Program-made: the position numbers and the translations under genes
Origin: Ignavibacteria bacterium UBA2360
GTDB lineage: Bacteria > Bacteroidota > Ignavibacteria > Tepidaquicellales > OLB5
Reading direction: 5' to 3'
Length of the DNA stretch: 64,000 nt
NCBI GenBank assembly: GCA_002344125.1
Contig: DDTQ01000012.1
Location: 273,360 to 337,359, forward strand
Shown: positions 25,311 to 31,017 of the stretch, piece by piece
Numbering within the stretch: the stretch's first letter is position 1
Layout of the letters: every line of letters begins with the position of its first letter
Notes under the pieces: generated by a model
The model's input: the letters and a program-made list of their open reading frames with translations, nothing else
The model's database searches: none
What the model was told of the DNA's origin: nothing

Positions 25311-27143
25311 TTATTTTTCAGTTAACAATTCAATAACTTTTTTCTCAAGTTCACTGGCTTTAAAAGGCAGGCCCTGAACTTTGTTAAATCCAATTACATC
25401 TTTAAGGTAGTTTGCTCTCAGCAGCATGCTTAACTGCCCGAGATTCAGTTCAGGTACAAGTACTTTCCTGAACCTGTTGAGTATATCACCAAGATTCCTT
25501 GGCATTGGGTTAAGATATTTAAGGTGTACCCTTGATACTTTGTACCCCTTTGCGAGAAGTCTTTCACGTGCTGATGTGATTGAGCCGTAAGTGCTTCCCC
25601 AGCCGATAATAAGAAGCTCACCCTCCTGGTCGCCTTCAACTTCTGCCAGCGGTATATGATTTTCTATATTTTTAACTTTTTCAGCTCTCAGCTTCACCAT
25701 GAATTCATGGTTTGCAGTATCGTAACTGACATTTCCGGTTATGTGCTGTTTTTCAAGTCCGCCTATCCTGTGCTCCATGCCCGGAGTTCCGGGTTTTACC
25801 CATGGACGGGCGAGGAATTCATCTCTCATATACGGGAAATATCCCTCTTTCTCTGTTCTGAATTCGCCTTCAATGATTGGCAGTTCAGTTTCATGCGGAA
25901 TCCTCCACGGCTCCGCGCCGTTTGCCAGGTAGCCGTCAGAGAGGAATATTACCGGTGTCATGAATTTGCATGCTATCCTTGCAGCTTCAAACATCATCAT
26001 AAAGCAATCAGCAGGTGATGATGCCGCGACAACCGGAACAGGGCATTCGCCGTTTCTGCCGAGTATCGCCTGGAACAGGTCAGCCTGTTCGGTTTTAGTA
26101 GGCAGACCCGTTGAAGGACCGCCTCTTTGTATATTCGCAATAACCAAAGGCAGTTCGACCATTACCGCAAGTCCAATGGCTTCCTGTTTAAGTGCCATAC
26201 CCGGTCCGCTTGTGCTTGTGAAAGCAAGCGATCCGCCAAAGGCCGCTCCGATAGAGGCGCATATTGCAGCGATCTCATCTTCGGCCTGGAATGTTTTCAC
26301 TCCGAAGTTCTTGAAGCTTGAAAGATCGTGAAGTATATCGCTGGCGGGAGTAATAGGATATGACCCCAGGAAGAGCGGCAAACCGCTTTTAAGCGATGCT
26401 GCCAGAATTCCAAGTGCCGCGGCATGATTGCCTGTAATATTTCTGTAAATGCCTTTAGGAAGTTTAGCCGGTGCTACTTTGTACCTGGTTGTAAATATCT
26501 CGGCAGTTTCTCCGAAATAATAGCCTGCTTTCAGAGCTTTTATATTTGCTTCAGCTATTACCGGGGTTTTGCTGAATTTACTTTCAAGCCAGTGCATGGT
26601 AATATCCAGAGGCCTGTCATACAACCAGTATGTGATACCAAGAGCGTAGAAATTTTTGCACCGGTTGGCGTCTTTGGCGGTTAAACCAAGCTCCTGGACG
26701 GCGTTATTGGTAGCTCTTGTTATGGGAACTTTGATCAGTTTGTATCCGGCTAGTGTATCATCTTCAAGGGGATTGGATTTGTATCCGGCCAGGTTAAGAT
26801 TTTTTTCTATGAATGCATCTTCGTTGGCAATAATAGTACCGTGAGGTTTAAGATCTTTTAAATTGACCTTTAACGCTGCCGGGTTCATTGCAACAAGTAC
26901 ATCAGGTTCATCGCCGGGTGAATATACATCCTGGCTGGAAAACTGTATCTGAAATCCGCTTACACCGAATAAAGTACCTGCCGGGGCTCTTATTTCCGCA
27001 GGATAGTCAGGGAAAGTGCTTAGGTCGTTGCCAAAAAAAGCTGATGTTTCTGTGAATCTTGATCCGACGATCTGCATTCCGTCGCCGGAATCACCCGCGA
27101 ACCTTACGGTTGCGCTTTTCAAAACCTCAACGGTTTTTTCCAT
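25311..27143 (-). CDS. korA: 2-oxoacid:ferredoxin oxidoreductase, alpha subunit (fused gamma domain)
   Basis: This 610-residue protein has the gamma domain fused to the N-terminus (about 1-190; TVRFAGDSGDGMQIVGSRF, PAEIRAPAGTLFGVSGFQI). The alpha domain (about 220-600) follows with FLGSYPITPASDILHDLS, AEDEIAAICASIGAAFGG and TSTSGPGMALKQEAIGLAV, which bind the TPP pyrimidine. It forms an alpha/beta complex with the next gene. An AGGAGC-type ribosome site precedes the ATG. Together with nifJ it shows ferredoxin-linked oxoacid metabolism, used in fermentation or in reductive carbon fixation; the sequence does not decide which. Confidence 0.94.
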   Translation of the reverse strand: MEKTVEVLKSATVRFAGDSGDGMQIVGSRFTETSAFFGNDLSTFPDYPAEIRAPAGTLFGVSGFQIQFSSQDVYSPGDEPDVLVAMNPAALKVNLKDLKPHGTIIANEDAFIEKNLNLAGYKSNPLEDDTLAGYKLIKVPITRATNNAVQELGLTAKDANRCKNFYALGITYWLYDRPLDITMHWLESKFSKTPVIAEANIKALKAGYYFGETAEIFTTRYKVAPAKLPKGIYRNITGNHAAALGILAASLKSGLPLFLGSYPITPASDILHDLSSFKNFGVKTFQAEDEIAAICASIGAAFGGSLAFTSTSGPGMALKQEAIGLAVMVELPLVIANIQRGGPSTGLPTKTEQADLFQAILGRNGECPVPVVAASSPADCFMMMFEAARIACKFMTPVIFLSDGYLANGAEPWRIPHETELPIIEGEFRTEKEGYFPYMRDEFLARPWVKPGTPGMEHRIGGLEKQHITGNVSYDTANHEFMVKLRAEKVKNIENHIPLAEVEGDQEGELLIIGWGSTYGSITSARERLLAKGYKVSRVHLKYLNPMPRNLGDILNRFRKVLVPELNLGQLSMLLRANYLKDVIGFNKVQGLPFKASELEKKVIELLTEK

Positions 27144-27226
27144 TATTTATTTTTGCTCCTAAAGAAACGATTGAGCTGTGAATCGCAGCCCGGATCGTGT
27201 AAACCGGGCTTGTAATACATTTTTAA

Positions 27227-27277
27227 GCTTCACGAAGCTTTACGCTCTACAAAGCCTTACGCTTCACAAAGCTTTAA
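27227..27277 (-). repeat. 3 x 17-bp tandem repeat starting at the rplI stop codon
   Basis: Read on the minus strand: TTAAAGCTTTGTGAAGC, GTAAGGCTTTGTAGAGC, GTAAAGCTTCGTGAAGC. The first unit includes the TAA of rplI. It lies in the 130-bp gap before korA, so both genes may be read through it. Confidence 0.8.
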
Positions 27278-27723
27278 GCTTCGTCTTTTACAACTGAAAC
27301 GTTTATTTGCGCCATAACGTTTCCTGCAAGCTTTATATCAACGGTTCGTGAACCTATTTCTTTGATAGGCTCCTCCAGCAATATGTTTCTTTTATCTATA
27401 GTGTAACCTTTATGAATAAGTGCTTCTGCAATGGTACCATTGGTTACGGAACCGAAAAGCTTAATTTCATCGGCTGCTTTTGCTTTTATTTCAAGCTGAA
27501 CGCCTGAGAGTTCGCCGGCAAGTTTCTGCGATTCGGCGATCACTTTTTCAAGTTTCTTTGCCTGCTGCTTTTTTATCTCGTCCAGGACCTTCATGTTGCT
27601 GGCATTTGCTTTCATAGCAACACCGTTCGGGATAAGGTAATTCATCGCAAAGCCGTCTTTTACGTTAACTACTTCACCGGTTTTACCTAAATTGTCGTGA
27701 TCTTGTTTTAGTATTATTTTCAT
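27274..27723 (-). CDS. rplI: 50S ribosomal protein L9
   Basis: This 149-residue ribosomal protein binds 23S rRNA. The N-terminal domain signature is MKIILKQDHDNLGKTGEVVNVKDGFAMNYLIPNGVA. A long connecting helix (about 42-75, KKQQAKKLEKVIAESQKLA) leads to the C-terminal domain ending VSVVKDEA. Length is normal. It is the last gene of an rpsF-ssb-rplI group. The usual rpsR is not between ssb and rplI, and a terminator-like hairpin lies there instead. Confidence 0.98.
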   Translation of the reverse strand: MKIILKQDHDNLGKTGEVVNVKDGFAMNYLIPNGVAMKANASNMKVLDEIKKQQAKKLEKVIAESQKLAGELSGVQLEIKAKAADEIKLFGSVTNGTIAEALIHKGYTIDKRNILLEEPIKEIGSRTVDIKLAGNVMAQINVSVVKDEA

Positions 27724-27736
27724 TTGATATTTATCA

Positions 27737-27768
27737 GAAAAAATGCAGACATCAGCTTCGATGCCTGC
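27737..27768 (-). terminator. Terminator or attenuator between ssb and rplI
   Basis: On the minus strand GCAGGCATC-GAAGCT-GATGTCTGC (9-bp stem with one mismatch) is followed by ATTTTTTC. It sits after ssb, in the position normally taken by rpsR, and could reduce or end transcription into rplI. Confidence 0.65.
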
Positions 27769-27784
27769 TTGAGTTTATAAATTC

Positions 27785-28249
27785 TTAACTGGTTGGCGCG
27801 GATGAGTCGCCAAGAAGAGCAGTATCCTCAGGGGATAAATGCTTTTCGAATGAATCGTCTTCAAAAGTTGTAGGTTCATCATGGTGATCTCCATGACCCG
27901 AACCCTTTTTATTCAAAAATTGAATTCTTCTGGCTTTAATTTCAACAATGGTTTTACTGTCGCCTTTTTCGGTCTTAAATGTCCTTGACTGCAATTCACC
28001 TTCGACCAAACACGCATTGCCTTTTTTGAGTTTATCTCTGCAGCTTTCGGCAAGTTTATTCCATGCAACAATTCCAACGTAGCAAACATCTTCCTGCCAT
28101 TCATCTTTGCTGTCTCGGTATCTTCTGTTTGAAGCTACTGAAAAATTAACTACCGGTGTGCCGTTTGTTGTCTGTCTGAATATAGGGTCCTTGGTAAGGT
28201 TCCCTGCAATTATTACCGAATTTAGTTCGGGCATCTTTAAATCAGCCAT
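27785..28249 (-). CDS. ssb: Single-stranded DNA-binding protein
   Basis: This 154-residue OB-fold protein coats single-stranded DNA in replication and repair. The fold covers about 1-110: LNSVIIAGNLTKDPIFRQTTNGTPVVNFSVASNRRY, WNKLAESCRDKLKKGNACLVEGEL, and TIVEIKARRIQFL. The C-terminal tail is acidic but ends TALLGDSSAPTS; it does not end with the DDxPF-type tip common in SSBs, which normally recruits partner proteins. That is a mild oddity. It lies 49 nt after rpsF. Confidence 0.95.
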   Translation of the reverse strand: MADLKMPELNSVIIAGNLTKDPIFRQTTNGTPVVNFSVASNRRYRDSKDEWQEDVCYVGIVAWNKLAESCRDKLKKGNACLVEGELQSRTFKTEKGDSKTIVEIKARRIQFLNKKGSGHGDHHDEPTTFEDDSFEKHLSPEDTALLGDSSAPTS

Positions 28250-28268
28250 TTGTTCCTCCGATGGTTTC

Positions 28269-28296
28269 GGTTAAATGTTAATTGTTGACTAAACTT
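28269..28296 (-). repeat. Degenerate 4 x 7-bp repeat next to the rpsF stop codon
   Basis: GGTTAAA-TGTTAAT-TGTTGAC-TAAACTT, 28 bp, ends two bases before the rpsF stop (28299-28301). The units are more diverged than in the other arrays, so it is a weaker member. Confidence 0.45.
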
Positions 28297-28298
28297 GT

Positions 28299-28736
28299 TT
28301 ATTCAGTGGTCTTAGCTTCTGCAACCGTGTCTGCTTCGGCTGACTGCTGCTGCTGTAACTGCTGCGCTGCAGCTTCCCTTTCCTTCATGATCTGCTCTTT
28401 TTTGATGAGGTAAGCGTTACGTTCATCAAGTGTCTTTTTATCGAAAGAAACCGTTAAAAATCTGAGGATATCATCATCCAGGTGGTATGCTCTTTCAAGC
28501 TTAGCAATTACGGATGGATCTGCTGTAAATTCTATGGATACATAGGAACCAGTGGGTTTCTTTTTTATGGGATACGCAAGTTTCCTTCTGCCCCATTTTT
28601 CGGTTTTTAATACTTCTCCTTCATTTTTTTTGAAGAAGGCCGCATATTTGTTGACAATCGCATCAACTCTTTCGTCTTCTAAGATCGAGTCAACTATAAA
28701 AGTCGTTTCGTAATACTTGTGTGCTTTTGTGCTCAT
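28299..28736 (-). CDS. rpsF: 30S ribosomal protein S6
   Basis: This 145-residue protein of the small subunit platform normally pairs with S18. The core is KYYETTFIVDSILEDERVDAIVNKY, EKWGRRKLAYPIKKKPTGSYVSIEF and DDDILRFLTVSFDKKT. A C-terminal extension of about 35 residues rich in Glu, Ala and Gln (AAAQQLQQQQSAEADTVAEAKTTE) goes beyond the family core. It is the first gene of rpsF-ssb-rplI. Its usual partner gene rpsR is absent from the operon. Confidence 0.97.
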   Translation of the reverse strand: MSTKAHKYYETTFIVDSILEDERVDAIVNKYAAFFKKNEGEVLKTEKWGRRKLAYPIKKKPTGSYVSIEFTADPSVIAKLERAYHLDDDILRFLTVSFDKKTLDERNAYLIKKEQIMKEREAAAQQLQQQQSAEADTVAEAKTTE

Positions 28737-28884
28737 TAAATTATGTTAAATTTTAGCTACTAATATAGGTTTTTGTCATGTAATTTTCAAGGCAGGAAAA
28801 TAAGGGGAATTTTACAGTTTTTTATGGATTTACCGCTATTTTTTCACGTTGTAAAGCCCGGCAAAACCAGGATCCGAACTAATG

Positions 28885-29117
28885 TCAAAGCAAATTCTGC
28901 GTTTTTCTGGTTTCGTAGTCAGATTCTCGCCGGATTGCATCCCTGTCTGCATTTGCAGAAACTGTGCCTGCCTTAGGCATGGTTGACGCATGCATTGGCA
29001 CAGTCAATGCACACCATGAAAAGCGGTATAATACCCATAGCCGAACCCTTTCCCAAAGGGACTCTCCAACGAAGTCCTTCAGACCTAAGGAGAAGGTTGA
29101 AATTAAAGAACAATTAC
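28885..29117. other. Non-coding stretch with REP-like palindromic sequence
   Basis: Between rpsF and the RHS-associated genes lies a 456-bp gap. At 29045-29094 it contains CCTTTCCCAAAGGGACTC...GGAGAAGG, related to a 30-bp insert in the RHS remnant (30594-30623). A GC-rich, palindrome-rich part precedes it (TGCCTGCCTTAGGCATGG at about 28967). An 87-codon minus-strand frame covers this stretch but looks like translated repeat, not a gene. Confidence 0.45.
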
Positions 29118-29167
29118 GTAAATTAATTATAAGAGATAGTTTATGCAAATAAAAAAGCAGAGCTTTT
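29118..29167. repeat. 50-bp direct repeat, copy A (3' of the RHS cassette)
   Basis: GTAAATTAATTATAAG, four variable bases, then AGTTTATGCAAATAAAA and AAGCAGAGCTTTT. The same sequence with about three changes recurs at 30753-30802. The two copies bracket the RHS tip and the small lipoprotein gene, and each includes part of a terminator. Confidence 0.85.
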
Positions 29168-29183
29168 TAGGCTCTGCTTTTTT
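29151..29183 (-). terminator. Rho-independent terminator of the RHS/lipoprotein pair
   Basis: AAAAAAGCAGAGC and GCTCTGCTTTTTT pair around a 7-nt loop. It lies 10 nt past the stop codon of the lipoprotein gene. The A-run gives the U-tail on the minus strand. Confidence 0.9.
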
Positions 29184-29192
29184 GTTAAGAAG

Positions 29193-29606
29193 TCATTTAG
29201 ATAACAAATATAGGTCTTTAACATTTTCTATTTTATATATATCAACACGAGCAGTATCATCTTCCCATATTTGCGTTCCGTGTTTATAATAAAAAGATAT
29301 TGTTCTAGCCTTCATAATGACAGGTGTATTAAGTTTATATAAATTAAAACTATATGATTCATCAATCTCTAATTTAGTATGTTGTTTTAAAGTATCTAAA
29401 TTAAATGCTTTATCAGATATTGCGTATTTATATGAACCAGTTTTTTGATCTTTTAATTCAAACAATACATAATTTGAAAAAGAAATTCTATCGATACTCA
29501 AAATTAGAAAATCTTCTTCAATATCTTTCGTAGAACCAATACAACCTATAAAGATAATACTCAAATAAAGATTTATAGATAACTTAAATAAGTTTTTATT
29601 AAACAT
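29193..29606 (-). CDS. Small lipoprotein, candidate immunity protein of the RHS tip
   Basis: This 137-residue protein has a lipoprotein signal (LSINLYLSIIFIGC, lipobox Cys at about residue 22). The mature part has beta-type segments (FLILSIDRISFSNYVLFELKD, KARTISFYYKHG) and no known family. It starts 23 nt after the RHS tip gene and is AT-rich like it. Polymorphic toxin tips are normally followed by an immunity gene. A lipoprotein would act in the periplasm or outer membrane, which would suit a toxin acting there. This role is inferred from position only. Confidence 0.6.
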   Translation of the reverse strand: MFNKNLFKLSINLYLSIIFIGCIGSTKDIEEDFLILSIDRISFSNYVLFELKDQKTGSYKYAISDKAFNLDTLKQHTKLEIDESYSFNLYKLNTPVIMKARTISFYYKHGTQIWEDDTARVDIYKIENVKDLYLLSK

Positions 29607-29629
29607 TTTAATTATTTTTTTTCAGTTTA

Positions 29630-30445
29630 TTAAAAATCATATATTTTTTTGATTTTTTTCGAATCATCCTTTCTTTGCATATACATCGAATTGTTGTATG
29701 GACCAGTTTTTACTACATATTTATCTGGTAAAATAGAAAGTGTGAATTCATGAGAAGGAATATAACTTTCTCCATACTGTGTATTTGGATAAAAAGAACC
29801 ACCATAATATGCTTCTACAGTCTCATGAGCAATGGATTTTGAAGCTTTTTCTTCAGCTAACCCAGCATATGTTTCTGTATGCTTTAAATTTATAAATTGT
29901 TGTGCATGAATTTTCCCGTCATTACTTATGAAGCTGCCATCGTAATTTCCTGCACCCAAAAATTGAGTACTACCATCTTGAGATTTATATGAATTCTCAT
30001 CAGTAATAATTATATCCGTCACCACATCAGGATTTAGGATAGCTGTCAATATAAACCCTTCGTGGGGATTCAAGATATTTGAATTCAGTTTATCTACCGT
30101 TATATTACCTGCTTTGTCCATAGTTAAATTTAGATTTGGTGCAGATTCTTGAAGTAAGCTAAAATATTTATCTTTATTATCCTTGGAACCATGTGCTACT
30201 AAATCAGAAGGACTTAGACCATTACCATCTATTAATCTTAAAGGATTACATAAACTATAACAATATGAAGATACTTCTACATATTTATCAAACAATGGTT
30301 CAGTTTGTCCCCATCTACCAATTCTGCTATCATAATACCTTGCCCCAAAGTAATCATATCCGTCATTATCACCGAGCCCGCTTTCTTTATCGCGCTCCTT
30401 GCCGGCTCCGAAGGAGTGGCGTTGCCATAAACTGATATTTACCAA
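29630..30445 (-). CDS. RHS repeat-associated core fragment with toxin-like C-terminal tip
   Basis: This is the C-terminal end of an RHS protein. Residues ~10-65 are the RHS core: GKERDKES, DGYDYFGARYYDSRIGRWGQ...DKYVEVSSYCYSLCNPLRLIDGNG. The remaining ~200 residues are a variable tip of unknown family. The tip contains SIAHETVEAYYGG, an HExxE-like metal-binding pattern reminiscent of zincin-type peptidase toxins. The fragment has no proper start: the first in-frame initiator is a TTG at 30445, and the upstream RHS sequence is broken by stops and a frameshift. An in-frame addition GLGDND interrupts the core compared with the usual KESGYDYFG. It is probably a displaced orphan tip; expression is uncertain. 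Confidence 0.75.
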   Translation of the reverse strand: MVNISLWQRHSFGAGKERDKESGLGDNDGYDYFGARYYDSRIGRWGQTEPLFDKYVEVSSYCYSLCNPLRLIDGNGLSPSDLVAHGSKDNKDKYFSLLQESAPNLNLTMDKAGNITVDKLNSNILNPHEGFILTAILNPDVVTDIIITDENSYKSQDGSTQFLGAGNYDGSFISNDGKIHAQQFINLKHTETYAGLAEEKASKSIAHETVEAYYGGSFYPNTQYGESYIPSHEFTLSILPDKYVVKTGPYNNSMYMQRKDDSKKIKKIYDF

Positions 30446-30491
30446 TAAAGCTTATTGATGAGAAAGAACGGTTTTCTAATGGATACCCCCA

Positions 30492-30521
30492 CTTCTACAG
30501 CTTCGCTGTATAAGTCAGGCA
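30492..30521. repeat. 30-bp palindromic insert in the RHS remnant
   Basis: It splits the conserved RHS sequence DYDA|WGYPLEN exactly between codons. It contains the hairpin TACAGC-TTC-GCTGTA extended by flanking CTT/AAG. It adds ten codons including a TAG. Confidence 0.7.
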
Positions 30522-30593
30522 CGCGTCATAATCATTTGCTGCTATTATGGAGTTGTTAGAATCAAGTACAACTCTAATAGTGCCTAAATGATC

Positions 30594-30623
30594 CTTTCCC
30601 GCAGGGACTCCCTCGGAGAAGGC
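30594..30623. repeat. 30-bp REP-like insert in the RHS remnant
   Basis: CTTTCCCGCAGGGACTC followed by CCTCGGAGAAGGC. It sits where RHS proteins normally read YYYLK before DHLG and changes the frame. A longer relative occurs at 29045-29094. Confidence 0.65.
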
Positions 30624-30752
30624 AAATACGCCTATCATTATTTGCTTTTATTTCGCCAACCTGGTCATTGCCGAATAAATTCCATTGATCCAATGAGTTG
30701 CCGCTGTAAATTGCGATTTCTTTACCGCCGGTATGGTGAAAAGCGTTTCACT

Positions 30753-30802
30753 GTAAATTAATTATAAGTGTTAGTTTATGCAAATAAAAAAGCAGAGCTT
30801 TT
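30753..30802. repeat. 50-bp direct repeat, copy B (5' of the RHS cassette)
   Basis: It matches 29118-29167 at nearly all positions. Here the terminator is damaged (GCAGAGC pairs only partly with GGTTCTGT). It probably marks the 3' end of an earlier RHS cassette of the same type. Confidence 0.85.
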
Positions 30803-31017
30803 GGTTCTGTTATATTACGTATTCCGAGTAATATAAGGCGTTAACCCCTATTTTCTTCATTTTATATTCTTAAATTTATCACGATTTTTGGAGTTAAATC
30901 AATTTTAAATGCACAATAGCAGAGCTATGATGCGTTAGCAGAAACATCAATAAAATTGGTGTTTTATGAATATTCAAGCCAGAGATTCCCGTTTGCACGG
31001 GATTTATAAAAATCCAA
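30803..31017. other. Gap before uvrA with two hairpins, no gene seen
   Basis: A 9-bp inverted repeat TTATATTAC/GTAATATAA lies at 30810-30836. A 6-bp stem TCCCGT-TTGC-ACGGGA lies at 30987-31002, 15 nt before the uvrA ATG. The rest is AT-rich without coding signal. The uvrA promoter should lie here. Confidence 0.4.

Larger units (their letters stand above)
30446..30752 (-). pseudogene. Decayed RHS core upstream of the tip
   Basis: The minus strand still codes for RHS signatures in pieces: HTGGKEIAIYSGNSLDQWNLFG and NDQVGEIKANND (30736-30630), DHLGTIRVVLDSNNSII (30593-30540), and WGYPLENRSFSS (30491-30455). Between these lie short inserts: 30594-30623 breaks the frame before DHLG; 30492-30521 brings in a TAG between DYDA and WGYPLEN; and a CTCCTTCGGAG-containing stretch near 30402-30427 shifts the frame before GKERDKES. 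The gene is clearly dead in this part. Confidence 0.8.

Noticed and set aside
28737..28884. S6:S18-type autoregulatory leader before rpsF
   Set aside because: I could not find the expected hairpin with a CCG-containing bulge; the region is AT-rich without a matching fold.
28885..29148. Minus-strand ORF of 87 residues
   Set aside because: It runs over REP-like palindromic sequence; the amino-acid pattern looks like a translated repeat, with no ribosome site or family match.
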